From: Chelonoidis abingdonii
Lineage: Eukaryota > Chordata > Testudines > Testudinidae
Length of the DNA stretch: 64,000 nucleotides
Direction of reading: 5' to 3'
Assembly (NCBI RefSeq): GCF_003597395.2
Contig: NC_133776.1
Location: 34,042,155 to 34,106,154 of the forward strand
The notes below the pieces were generated by a model. It had not been told where the DNA came from and did no database searches. It worked only from the letters and a program-made list of their open reading frames with translations. The translations under genes and the position numbers were made by a program. Below are positions 12,510-23,795 of the stretch, in pieces. How positions within the stretch are numbered: position 1 is the stretch's first letter; each line of letters begins with the position of its first letter.

Positions 12510-13285
12510 CGGGGCGGGCAAACTTTTTTTTTTTTTTTTTGTCCTGAGGGCCACTCAGGTGGTAAATTGTATGGATGGCTGGTTAGAATATTACCTATTC
12601 TGTTCAGCACTCTAACCAGCCCCCACCTCCACTCTGGCCCCCCTCCCAGGACTCCTGCCCATCCACACCCCCACTCCTGACTGTCGCCTGGACCTCTACT
12701 GCCCCTTCCATCTCCGCATCCCTTCCGTCTTCCCATGCTCTCGGTGGAGTGTCCCCGACCCCCCTTCGCTCTTGCCATACTGGACTAACGTACCGTAGCG
12801 CCGCTCTTCCGCTCTAACCATATCTACCCACCTTACTGCCCCTAGCTGACCCATCCAAACTCCCTCCTCCTTCTGAGCTGCCCACTGGACTCCTGCCCTC
12901 ATTCACCCTGTTTCCCCCACACCACCATCACACCCCAGCCCCGCTGACCACCACTCCGAACACTTACCCTGCCCGTACCCTCCCTATCTCACAGCCCCCC
13001 TCCCCAGCTCTCTGCCCCCTACACAGTGCCGGGACACCTGTGGCTGGCGGTGCTACAGCCGTGCTGCCCAGCTGCAGCCGTATCGTGCCACCACCGCCAC
13101 GCAGCACAGAGCACCGGGTCAGGCCAGGAGCTTAGAGCTCTGCTACCCAGAGCATTGTGGCAGGGTAAGCTGAGGCTCCAGGGGAGGGGCCAGGGGCTAG
13201 CCTCCTGGGCCAGGAGCTCGGGGGCCGGGGCAGGATGGTCCCATGGGTCAGATGTGGCTCAGGGGGTGTAGTTTGCCCACCTCTG
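12510..13285. mobile_element. Non-autonomous hAT-type transposon (776 bp) with perfect 8-bp duplication
   Basis: The element starts CGGGGCGGGCAAACTT and ends agtttgcccacctctg, whose complement is CAGAGGTGGGCAAACT, so the ends form an inverted repeat. It is flanked by ATCTAGAC at 12502-12509 and again at 13286-13293, an exact 8-bp target duplication as hAT elements make. The interior is GC-rich with no transposase; predicted frames inside it (12473-12778, 13026-13271) are not genes. The family matches the element at 30974. Confidence 0.85.
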
Positions 13286-13293
13286 ATCTAGAC

Positions 13294-14509
13294 AGATTGA
13301 TGAGCAGGACATGATGATTAGTAGCTGGCCTACACTGGCATTTCTACAGCTACTCATGCTACCGGGCATCCTATCTATAGCAGAGCTCCCAATAATGCTA
13401 AGTGAAGCTGAACTAATGTTAGTAATAGTAGGAATTTAAAAACAAGTTCCTGCCTCCATGGAACCAAAACTTTGTGTATTTAAAAAAATCAGTTGTTGCA
13501 TGGCTGTATGGTGGCTCTTAAAGTCATTTCACTTGTCTTAACTGTCTGTCAAATGATTAAATCATTCTTTCCTCCAGCAGCTTATGTTGTCTCCATGTCC
13601 TTCCCAGCTCTGAGCATTGTCAGTCCTTAACAAAAACCCTCTCACCTTCATGCCTCTCCTATCATATGACTGACTGCTTAAGAAACAAAATTCTTACTAC
13701 TTGTGCTCCATCCACCTGTACTGCAATTCTTCCACAAATATTGCTTGTTTAATCTTGCTTGCTGTTATGATTCCAATTACTGTCTTTTGAAGTTGGTGGT
13801 TGGTTTGGTTTTTTGTTTCTTTTGTTCTGCTGTTGAGTTGACTCAGTTGGTTTGCTTTTTCTGTAGTAAATCTTGTTGCCATGGTCTTGAGGTAGCTGCG
13901 TTGCTTTCCTAAGCATGTAGACTCTTGGCACTTTTTTCCCCTCCCCTATCCCAGCTGGGAGATATCAAACATGAACACACACCTCCATGTATCATGTGTG
14001 CACTGAATGACACAGCACTAGAAAGATCAAATTGTATAAACATAGTATAACTTTACTACTTAAGCATATGCAGAGAGTAAAACACCTCTAGAAATCAAAT
14101 GTGTAACTTTTTAAGAGCTATACAAATCTGGATTTATTGTCACCTGGCATAGCAAGCTTTTTTGCTGAGGCCTATCACTTTTTCTGCCTCTCAAGAAAGG
14201 GTGCTGGTGTCACATAGCCAGTGGCGGAAAGAAATGCCTAGAAGACTTTTGTGTAGTATTTCTCTCCTACCAAATGCTGTTACACATGAGTTGCAGTGCA
14301 GTAGTGCTGTTCTTGGCCTCAGCAGACCATCCAACTTCACACAGATGTGTGGGAGCACACCCATGATACTAGTAATTGGTGCAGGTACAAAGCTGGGTAG
14401 GGCAAGTTAAATGCATCCTATGCTGATGCTAGTGCTTTTAGTGTTAATGTCTTCTATGCTATCTCCTTCCTCCCCTCTCCCCACCTCCTTTTCATTATAA
14501 GCCCTACCT
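13294..14509. other. Unassigned intronic sequence
   Basis: No exon, RNA gene or nameable repeat recognised. Overlapping short frames on both strands at 13697-13931 reflect low-complexity sequence. Confidence 0.45.
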
Positions 14510-14896
14510 CAGCAGCTCTCAAACAGTTGGGAGTCCAAAGTGGGTCACCAGCTCATTTTAATGGGATTGCCAGGGCTGTTAGACTTACTGGGGTCCAGGG
14601 CCCAAGCCCCAGGGCTTCAGCCGTTGCTGGCAGGGCTCAGGTTACAGGGCCTCTGCCTGGGGCTAAAACCCTTGGGCTTGGGCTTTGGCTTTGGCCTCGG
14701 CCTCCCATTCTCTTTTTGCCTCCCCTCTCCCTCCCCCCCAGGGCAGTGGGGCTTGGGCTTTGTGCCCCCCTCTCCCCCCCATTCCTCTGGGTGGCAGGGC
14801 TCAGGTAGGCTCAGTCTTCAGTCTCCCCTCTGGGGTCATGTAGTAATTTTTGTTATCAGAAGGGGGTCACATTGCAATGAAGTTTGAGAATTCCTG
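14510..14896. mobile_element. Non-autonomous hAT-type transposon (387 bp)
   Basis: The left end CAGCAGCTCTCAAACA and the right end gtttgagaattcctg (complement CAGGAATTCTCAAAC) form terminal inverted repeats. The interior is rich in ggcccaagcccc-type sequence typical of an abundant turtle element. Flanking octamers ccctacct and ccctattg agree in the first five bases, a decayed duplication. The two plus-strand frames inside (14527-14808, 14540-14887) are composition artefacts. Confidence 0.75.
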
Positions 14897-15640
14897 CCCT
14901 ATTGCCACGATCACAAGAATACTGATTCCAACTGCTTCCTTAACAAAAGTATATCCACACTGCAGAGCTGTATAGTGCCCTGCAAGAACTGAGTGCACAT
15001 ATGCTTCGGCATTCCCAAACGTACATTTCTGCATTCTGAAGATGCTTGTTTCATCTTCGTGCAGTTGGTCTAGTAGGACAATCCAGATTAGATTACCAGT
15101 TTTGCAGTTCCATGTCTTGTAAGTATGAACTAGTCACTATAGAATAAATACTGTGTTAATTTTAAATTGCTCCATATCAGCATGTAGATGTTGCGGTTAG
15201 AGAAGAAAGTGGAAATGGAACTGGAAGTTTTGACAACTGAATAGAGGATGTTGAGGAAGCTGGAGCTTTTGGCTTAAGGGGAGGCTGTCTGGGATTGTGG
15301 GATAAACATAGCAGTGGGAGACTTAAGCTAAAATAGTCAGTGATGTAACTAAACATGCTCATTTTGAAACTTGCATATTTAACGCTGAAATAAAATAAAT
15401 TCAGATGAATGGGTTAGTTTACCCTGTAGAAATACTATTTCACGCTGCCAGTAAATTCAGGAAGTCAATGCTACTTTAGTTAACTTTATATTTGGAATGC
15501 TTCTCCACAGCCATTGTTTCTAACTTAAAAAAAGAATGAGGGCTTGGATTCTAGAACAGAGTTCTGCAGCCAGGGGTGGCTTTGCTTTGCCTAAATGTTT
15601 TATGGCTGCAGGATTGTGGGATACATGAGGTCCTGAGTAC

Positions 15641-17205
15641 CAGGGTGGATTGGGGGGATGTGTTTTTTGTTTTTTTTTGTTTTTAATCACTGGTTTTTAA
15701 TCAGGTTTAAATCAGCAAGCAGAGAACCTTGCTTTAAATCCATGTATTTTTATTGTTTTACTTTTGTACATCTTGGTTTCCTAAAGACAGGTTGGATTCT
15801 TACTGGTTACCAACCTATAATGTGTTGATTTGGAACTAAATATAACTTTTATGCTAAACTTGGTGCTTTTTTGCTAACAGAGTGATACATCATACGCACT
15901 TTTAAGCAACTATATAGCTTAGTGTACACTTATTCAGATTGTTAATTTTTACACTTTGCTATGTTAAAAATGAAGTACTTATTTACTAAATGTGACTTGT
16001 CAAGCTCTTTTCTGAGGGGAAGTCAAACTCAATTAACAATGCACAAAAACAGCATTTATTTTATTAAATAAAAGTACCTCACCTAATGGACATGAGAATT
16101 TTTTTCAAAACAAGTTTTGTGTTTAGGTAAACTGTTTTAATAAAACAGTTTTAAACTATTTTTTCTGTAGGTAGTGAGTTAAACAGATGCTTTCTGGTCT
16201 CTCTCCTCCAGCACTTTAAAACTAGCAGATTGTGTGAGGGTGCAATTAGTTTTTAATCATAGTCTGTGAGATGGAGGTGTATAAACCCTGCACCAACCTG
16301 GAAAGGTTTAAGGAACTACTCTGGGCTGGAGCAGCTGTGCCCTTCTGCACCTGCAAATCATGCCAGGAATGAGGGAGGAGTTTAAAGGGAGGAAACTTAA
16401 GGAGGAAGGGCAGTTGTGTGAGGGAGCAGAGTGCTGAGCTTCCCAGCTCTTGGGAAGAGGCCTGGTGGTGAGCAGAGCCTAAAAGCTTGCCTAAAAAAGA
16501 ATCCAACTCCCCTAAGAATAAGGGGTGCTGTATTCTATAGCTTCAGTGGACTTTGAGTTGAATTCTGACTTGGCTAGGGCCCCTCTGAGGGAGTAGAGGC
16601 TAATGTTGTTTGAACTATCTGTGTCTCTTCTCTGTGTTTTTGCTACTCTTGAGTTTTGTTTGTCCCATGGGACTCTGAAAGGCAGGAAGTATGCAGAAAG
16701 ATTTAGCTGGAAGGCTGAGAACTCATCATTGCTGAAGTGCTATAGAATGCCCCTACTGGAGTGACTGGATCTAATTTGAGTGGTGTTCTCTCAAAACCCC
16801 AGTGGGGTGATGTGTAAGGATCAGATCCCTGACAGTTTGGAAGAGGAAAACAAGCTTTCCTGCTTTTTTTAACCCCCAAATGGCTATTTGAACAAGTCAT
16901 TGAACTGATCTAGTTGAAAAAAATGAAGAAGATATTCTCTTGGCACGTGCAGAAGAGGATAATTCTGTCAAATGCTGGTTTAGCATTTCAGCAGATTGAT
17001 CTCAGGAGCTTAGCCTGTGACTGTCACCAATTCAGTGGTTTGCTACTACACGCTTCAGAATTTTTTGTGCTTCTATTAAATATTAACAGATTAAATTTGG
17101 AAAAAGATCTCCTATGTTAAGGCCTAAACTTATTTTTTTAAATAAAATGTTAAATTTTTAAATTAAAAAATCCCTTGACTTAAAAATCAGTTTCTATCCA
17201 CCCTA
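15641..17205. mobile_element. Non-autonomous hAT-type transposon with nested LTR
   Basis: Left end CAGGGTGGATTGG, right end tctatccaccct, with flanking octamers ctgagtac (15633-15640) and ctcagtac (17206-17213), matching at 7 of 8 bases. Near both ends it carries taaatcag/tttaaatca-type sequence. A second copy of this family lies at 48362-49195 and is about 730 bp shorter; most of the difference is the 602-bp insertion at 16233-16834 described separately. Confidence 0.8.
16233..16834. mobile_element. Candidate solo LTR nested in a hAT-type element
   Basis: The segment begins TGTGAGGGTG and ends CCCTGACA, the TG...CA ends expected of an LTR. It is flanked by gattg (16228-16232) and gtttg (16835-16839), a 4 of 5 match. 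A tataaa lies about 35 bp in. The related element at 48362 lacks this block, which supports insertion. No internal retroviral or Gypsy coding sequence is present, so it is a solo LTR if the call is right; the family is not identified. Confidence 0.5.
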
Positions 17206-17859
17206 CTCAGTACTATCCTAAATATTAATACTTCTATCCAAGAATTGCTCTGTGCATCACAAATGTTAATGAATTCAAGTTTCTACACACAAGCTTTAGC
17301 TCAGTGAGGGTGTTAAGCAACCTTAACTATAAGGAGTACTATAGGTGATTAGGACAGAAACACTTGTCTCCAAAGTCATAACTTTCTGAAACTATCACTT
17401 TTTCAGGCTGAAATTTTTGAGCTCTGGCCTCTGCTCATAGGTATACTTTTTTTTTAGCTGAAGCTTCCATCAGTCTTGTTTAAAAGTAGCATGAGAGAGA
17501 AAATTGAAGTGTGTTTGGGAATAGCCCTCACTGACACATGTCTCTAACGTTTGGCCTGCTAAATTCACTTCAGCCACACAGCAAATCTTGTGCAACTTCA
17601 CAGCATTATTTATATTTGGAGTACTATGCATGACTCTTTTACACACAACTTCCTTAGTCCCCCAAATTACTCAGATGGGACAGCACCCATTTCCAGCTGT
17701 TTTTGGGAAACATCAGCTCTAGTAAAGGGATCCTCCTAATGATGTTGCCATCGAACATCCAACCACAAGACTTTTTAGCTTAGGCTACAGGTTCCCTAAC
17801 TCTAGACTGTAGACCATTGGCTTACAGAGAACTTTGGGAGTGCTTTTTGGAGACACTTT

Positions 17860-18150
17860 GGCAAGTCTACACTACAGCCAGGATTGATGCTTTGAGATCA
17901 ATCCACCAGTGGTCAACTTAGCTGGTCTGATGAGGACCTGCCAAATTGACAGCAGATTGCTCTCCAGTTGACTCCTGTACTCTACCCCCAATGAGAAGAG
18001 TAAGGTAAGTTGATGGGGGAGTTTTTCTGCTGTCGACCCCCCCCCCTCCCTCGCCCCCCGGTGGTGTAGACCCTGTGGTAACTTGACCAAAGGTATGTTG
18101 ACTCCAGCTATATTATTCACATAGCTGGAGTTGCATAGTGTAAGTCCTGT
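17860..18150. mobile_element. MITE, right end degraded
   Basis: Starts gcaagtctacactaca and contains segments shared with an abundant turtle MITE family: attgctctccagttgactcc, aatgagaagagtaaggtaag, and the self-complementary tccagctatattattcacatagctgga near 18103. The expected right-hand TAGTGTAGAC end is degraded. No coding capacity. Confidence 0.7.
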
Positions 18151-18220
18151 GGTCTGCTTGTTTCCGGGTGGGAAAGAATAAACGACTAGCACAATAGTCA
18201 GTGTGAGTAATCTTTTTTTT

Positions 18221-18243
18221 TTTTTTTTTTTTTTAAAGGACAC
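18221..18243. repeat. Poly-T/A tract
   Basis: A run of more than 20 T with a few A at its end. It inflates the minus-strand frame at 17872-18243, which is not a gene. Confidence 0.8.
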
Positions 18244-18749
18244 TCTCTGCTAAATACAGTAGTAGTTTACAAACAGTACTCTTATGTAATCAATTACAGT
18301 AGCTGGTACAGGGGAGTTATGGTTCACCTTGCCTCTGCTAATGCTTCCATGAGGCTATTGAATATGTTGACCCTACAACCGTTCATGACCTCTGGTCTAG
18401 GAAATGTGAACAGGGCTAGGAAGCCAGAATTCTGTCCACCTCTATTCCATCAACTGCCCTTAATATTCTATCCTCATACTTATTTAGTGAAACCACACAC
18501 CAGCTTATGAAATAAACTGATAGGGCAGTTGAAGCACTTAGTCTCAGTGCCTTTGGTTGCATGCCTATGACAAAACTGGAAACGGGCCCAGATTTGTGAT
18601 TCTCAAGCTGCCATAAATGTTTAATTATGCTGTCTTTTAAAAATGGGGCAGTTGTGATTACATGTGTGTCATCTCTCTCAGATAATGCGTTGTGTAATGG
18701 TGTGATGGCATCAGGCTCATATTACACAGAGGCTGGCTGACTTGCCAGA

Positions 18750-18930
18750 TTCACAGTAGTGGTTCAGATTAAACTATCAGTCTGATAGTTATTTGCTGTG
18801 TGACTTTGGGCAAGTCACTTAACCTCTTTCTTCCTCTTCACAGAGAAAATGGATATTAATACTTAACTCACTGGAGCACTGAAAAGATTAATTAGGAGTG
18901 ATCAGTTCTGTACAAAATTGCTGTTATCTG
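18750..18930 (+). mobile_element. MIR SINE
   Basis: Contains the MIR core tgctgtgtgactttgggcaag followed by tcacttaacctctttc and aaaatggatattaatac, in the order of the MIR consensus on the plus strand. The copy is diverged, as expected for this ancient amniote SINE. The tRNA-like head is weak. Confidence 0.8.
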
Positions 18931-19474
18931 ACCACCTGCAGATTGGAAAAACAGTGTGATTTGGAGCAGCTCCTCTATCTTAGTTTTACTGCCTTTTATG
19001 CAAACCAGAGAAGATGGGAGGATCTTTTTTATAAGAAGGGTCAAGTAGGGTAGGTGAGTGTTTTTGTTAAATGTTTTTCTTGAGATGCTAACTTGAAATT
19101 GCTACCCACAGTAGCAATGATGCTTTCAGGTTCTGTTGGAGAGGATGGTCTGGCCTAAACATTAGGTTTCAGATACTTTCCTTGGAGATCATGGTTGAAA
19201 TCTAGATAAGTTGCTTCAGACCACTCATCCTCAAGGTTGGTGTATTCCCTCCTTTTACTATGTTTTAATTTTCCAATTCTACTCCATTTTATTTAGTAGT
19301 TTTAAAATAGAGGGATGCTATTTCATGGACAAAATAGCTTGGTGTAAGAAACTTGTCTCATGGCACTATTTTTGTTACAACTCATAGGTACCATTTTGTC
19401 TTTCCTGTAATGTCTAGCAATAAGAAGCCACAAGTATGAACTAGATTTTTAACCTTGTCATTCTCCCTAAATCA

Positions 19475-19612
19475 GCAAGGCAGATGAGGAAACAGAAGCA
19501 CCAAGAGAAGTGACTTGCCCAGTGGCACACAGCTGGTTAGTGGCAGAGCCAGTAACAGAACCCACATATCCTGACTTAATCTGTCTATCCACTAGGCCAC
19601 ACTACCTTGGAA
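19475..19612 (-). mobile_element. MIR SINE
   Basis: Reverse orientation: cagatgaggaaacagaagca, then gtgacttgcccagtggcaca, cagctggttagtggcagagcc and a decayed B box region up to ccactaggccac. This is the MIR consensus read on the minus strand, nearly full length. Confidence 0.85.
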
Positions 19613-19675
19613 GAGATGAGGCAGGGGATTGCAGGAAGAGAAAGGATGGTTCTGTGAGGTAACTGAATGCCACCC

Positions 19676-19862
19676 TGAAGAACTGGATTCTCTCTCTTCC
19701 TCTGCCACAGAGTTCCTGTGTAATGCTAGACAAGTCATATAATACAATGTGCATTCCTCATTTTCCTCTGCTTCCATTTCCCCTTACGTAAAATGGACCT
19801 CCTTGGTACTGGTACTTCTTGGTAAAGCACTTTGAGAGCCACTAATGAAAAGCATTATTTAA
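19676..19862 (+). mobile_element. MIR SINE, diverged
   Basis: tctgccacagagttcctgtg, acaagtcat, ttttcctctgcttccatttccc, gtaaaatgga and ggtaaagcactttgagagcc follow the MIR order on the plus strand. It lies head to head with the reverse MIR ending at 19612. Confidence 0.65.
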
Positions 19863-20149
19863 GAACTACACACCTTCCAACTTTTTGCAACAAATGAAGC
19901 AGGGCTCTGGCAACTAAATCTTTTAAGACACAACCCCCATTCCTCCCCAGAACAGGTCCATTCTGTGCATTGAGGTAGGGATCCGGAGGTGGGATGTGGG
20001 GGAGGGTGTAAGGGGGAGTATATGATCATGTAATTGAAGACTGTTTCATAATATGTACACACTAAGGGGTGGAATTAAGGCTTCATAGGAAATGCCAGAA
20101 TTAAGGCTGCCTAACTTTTCAGTGCTTGACTTCGCAACCTTTGTTTTAG

Positions 20150-21000
20150 CATGTTTTTTGGGTGTAATAGTTGTACATAGGGATGGATGAGTAGATCCAT
20201 ATTATCTGTGTATTGCTGGCACTCCAGTCTATGATGAATGGTAAGATGAGCAGCTGCATGTAGATGTTGAATAGGACCAGAAAGAAAACTGATCCATGTG
20301 GGACTTTACAGGTGAGGGGTCTAGTGGCAGAGCTATAGTTTCCGATCACTCCTCTTTGGGTGCATCTCTGAAGAGTGGATTTAAGTATTTTAGCATATTT
20401 TTCCCATAATCTCTACCACTCCTCTTCGGTGGACAGCAGCATTTTCTGGATAACTGTTGATGAGCTTGTAGTTAATCTTTTTTGGCTAACTCCTTTCATT
20501 TGTGAGCAAGCTCAGAGGTTTGATCCTGGACAGTAGTTAATTAGAAATGATGGATCCACGGTGAATTTCTTCAGTATTGAATTACTGTGTGTTTTTGAAG
20601 GGGAAGATTCCTTCCCTGAATGGGGCATTGGCTCTCTTTTGTTTATGACATTCACCAACTAGGAATGGGATAGGTTTATCCAAGACCTGTGAATCCAACC
20701 CATCTAGGGTGTCTGTATTTTGGGAATGCAGGCTGGGTGTTAATTGGCTGGCATGGAGGAGCAGATCTATGCTAGTTAAAGATGACTTTTTCCAAATGTG
20801 TGTGGTCTCAGCAAAGCAGGTTGATTTTTCCTTCAGAGTGCTTGGGGTGAGTTCTACAGTAGGTTTTAGAACCTCTGGACTGAAGTGGTTCACTGCCCGT
20901 AAAGTGGGATTTGACGTCTTCAATAGAGGCTGATAGAAAGGGTCTCTTGGCCTAAAATATAACCTCAGCATGGGCTTGGAGAAATTCTGTTTCAATGTGT
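20150..21000 (-). pseudogene. LINE reverse transcriptase relic (L2/CR1-like)
   Basis: On the minus strand, the frame at 20349-20146 includes SATRPLTCKVPHGSVF, LVLFNIYMQLL and SNTQIIWIYSSI. These align with the RT motif order VPQGSVLSPLLFNIYM ... YADDTQLY of CR1/L2-type LINEs. The catalytic Y-A-D-D is lost (A-S-N-T). Upstream on the same strand, the 137-codon frame at 20995-20582 may be the preceding RT portion in another frame, but I do not recognise its motifs. The product would be a non-LTR retrotransposon polymerase; this copy is inactive. Confidence 0.6.
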
Positions 21001-21293
21001 CTGATTCAGCCTTTGTTTTTCACCCTCTGTACTAGAATTTGACCTGCTCTTTACATCTGCCACAGGGTGTCAGTAAACAAAGGAAATCCTGTGTGGACAG
21101 TGGGGAGCAGGGAGGCTTTTGGGGGCTAAAGTGTCAATGACAAATCATTAATCCTTGACTACTCTTTGTATCGTGAGTGAACAGTTGCTGTCCTTTAGCA
21201 TAAATTTACATATTCTGCCCTCTAAATTACTGTTGCCCTGGGGCCATACTAATCTAGCAAAAATCACTAAACTATCAGTTTAACTCTCTGTAT

Positions 21294-21705
21294 GGTTAAG
21301 GTTTTGTCACTAATATTTTTTACTAAAAAAAAGTCAGGGACAGGTCATGAGCAATAAACAAAAATTCATGGAAGCCCATAGCCTGTCCCTGACTCTTAGT
21401 TGTCCCCACCAGAGTATTTTTACTAACAGAACTCTGTTGGGGACTGACCTCTGGCAGCTGCTCCAGTCCCATGGGGGCTGACCCAATCCCAGCTGCTGCT
21501 CTGGTGGCCCCGGGGCTGACCACTGGTCACTGCTCTTGTCCCAGTGGGGCTGACTTAAGCCTTGCTGCTGCTGCTGCTGCTGCTTCAGCCCTGGGGCTGC
21601 TGCTCCAGTGTCCCTGGGGCTCACAGCTGCTTCAGCCCTGCCCTGGAAAAAGTGGCAGAGGACCTGGAAATTCACAGAATCATATCCTAATCGCTAAACC
21701 TAGGG
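21294..21705. mobile_element. DNA-transposon-like repeat with internal hairpin
   Basis: Resembles an abundant turtle element in which a gtcagggacaggtcatgagc segment (21332-21351) is inverted at gcccatagcctgtccctgac (21373-21392), giving an imperfect 20-bp stem. The middle is a degenerate GCTG-rich repeat with a short (CTG)n run near 21562-21582. Frames on both strands here are composition artefacts. The ends are degraded and no target duplication was found. Confidence 0.5.
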
Positions 21706-22044
21706 CATATTTTTTTCTTTGCTTCATTCTCCTGAATGATACAATGTATCTCCATGCTACACAAATGAGAACTCTAATTGCCTGCTAGTGCTGGGTGGGG
21801 ATGGAGGACTGTAAATTATATTCCATAGTACTGAAATGGATTTTTTAGCCAGTCTGAGTTTCAGATGTTAGTAACTGTACAGCTTGGGGGAAGTGAGGAA
21901 TGTACAGTTCCTTGCACTTCTTGGATGTATTGATCACTCAGACATTTTTTCAAAACCCTATATTATGAAATTCCTGTATTTTGGCTGATGGCTGTCAGCC
22001 AGAGTAAAACATTTATAGAATTATTTAATAGTCACATCTCTTCT

Positions 22045-22170
22045 GATGGGCATCTTCTGATTGGATCAGTTTTTAAATAGCTTTCCTCTTCTTGTCCCTC
22101 AGCATGGTCCTCTGTTGGTAATATGACGTTCTTCTTGCCGATATCACAGGTTTAATGCCCCTGCAACAAC
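22045..22170. repeat. Copy 1 of an unclassified dispersed repeat
   Basis: Shares tctgattggatca, ttcctcttcttgtccctcagcatggt, cctctgttggtaatatga and aggtttaatgcccctg with 27048-27165, in the same order and orientation. The family is not recognised. The two copies flank the R4-clade LINE at a distance on the left and directly on the right. Confidence 0.6.
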
Positions 22171-23605
22171 AAAAATATTAACTGAAGCAGAAATTCCAAA
22201 ACCTGCACCAAAAGTGTTCCTATTGTATGTCTCTCTAGTCCCTATTTCTGCAATGGGGTAACCAAACAGATAGTTTTCAAGTCAAACACATCCCTTTGGT
22301 GTTTATAAATGCATTATATTATCTCGCTCGTGCAATCCTAACATCCTGTTCATATTGACTACTGTTCTGTACTAAGCAGAAGCTTTCATTGAGATATCCA
22401 CAGTGATTTAAGTAGTCAGCTACCAAAGTGGCAGGCCGTGAGCACAGTATATCACAGTTTCTCCCTTCACCAAACAGATTGCATAGGTGGGCTTAGCAAG
22501 GGCTAGCATGGGTATAGTAGGTCTGAATGAACTAATGGGTGCCAGGTCAGTTACATGCGTATCTCAAAACTTAAGGGTATTCCTGAAGGTGTCAAAAATA
22601 TCCACAATACCACATCTAACTTAAATTAATTGTAGTAGACTGCACTCTGTTTCATGTGTTCTGCAGATGCTTTCTAGTATCGGAGGCTGTTTTTTTGGAT
22701 ATTCTTTGCTGAGGAATTGGTTTCATACTTTGTTTCCTGTTTCTGAGTTTCTTACAATAATTAAGACTGATGCAGGGACACAGGTATTCCATGATCACAA
22801 TGCACCCTTTGCTGCAAAACTGAGCCCCAAAGTCCATTTCTGAGAAATATTTTCACAGCCATATGGGTTAGTCCATATTTTCAAGATTCTGTGTAAACGG
22901 ATGCAGTGCGGGCTTCCGGAGCGTGCACATACAATGAAACAACTAACTGTGAGGATGGTGAGCTGCCTTGTTGATATCGGTGATGAAAACTAACTTCAAA
23001 ACCTAAAGATAACTAATTTGCTAAATACATTAGCAGAAACAATCAGCTAGTATTCTCATCCCATGGTTCTGAACTCCCTTCTACATGTTCTCAGATGCTA
23101 AAAGCTCCATTTTTCACTGCTTAACTATCCAAACCTTCAGCTTTGACCCTGACAGCTTGTATGATGCACACTTCATATGAATCTTCAGCCTGTCAAACTA
23201 GAACTGGGAGAACTGCATAAGATAAATGGAAATCAATACTAAATAACTTGGAAGGGGACAGGTGATAGTTCTGATTGGGTTCAGTTTCATAGTTAAACTC
23301 ATAACTCTAAAAAATTAAATGAAGCAGCCTTACAGTAGAACTCATGTTCAGGTTGCTGCAGAGTATCCAGGCCCTTATATAAAGCCTTGGTTTGAGTGTT
23401 TTACTTCTGTCTGTCTCCAAGACTCCAATCTCTTGACTATAGGTCACCTGAGCTCTCAGTGCTCAAATGAACACTTAAAGGGAGCTCAAGTTAGAACTTG
23501 TGTTTCAGGGGACAAGGCATATTGCCCTATCAAAACACTAATAAAAGGATATCTGAGATCTATGGAGTCTGACAGAATGGGCTGGAATAAGTGTTTTTTG
23601 TTTGG

Positions 23606-23637
23606 CATATATATATATATATATTATATAATATAAG
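23606..23637. repeat. (TA)n microsatellite
   Basis: Alternating AT tract broken by short att/aat steps, directly abutting the tRNA-like head of the R4-clade LINE. R4/Dong elements are known to target simple AT-rich repeats, so this may be the insertion target. Confidence 0.8.
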
Positions 23638-23735
23638 CGACTGGATAGCGTAGTGGTTAAGAGCACCACCCTTTGATACGGGAGACCGCCCTTTGATACG
23701 AGAGACCGGGGTTCAAATCCCGGCTGGTACCCAAC
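23638..23735 (+). other. tRNA-like Pol III promoter module
   Basis: Has an A box TAGCGTAGTGG (23646-23656) and a B box GGTTCAAATCC (23710-23720), followed by cggctggtaccc. A 20-bp unit, ccctttgatacgggagaccg, is repeated in tandem at 23669-23688 and 23689-23708 with one mismatch, which lengthens the region between the boxes. It does not fold as a whole mature tRNA, so this is a SINE-type head rather than a tRNA gene. It sits immediately upstream of the LINE reading frame at 23796. Confidence 0.7.
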
Positions 23736-23795
23736 TTTCCAGTAGGGGTCCTTGGGCAAAAGACCCCCTTACGCTTCACCTGCCTACCTCAAAAA

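Noticed and set aside
23640..23735. Functional tRNA gene
   Set aside because: A and B boxes are present, but the internal 20-bp duplication and lack of a full cloverleaf make it a SINE-type head.
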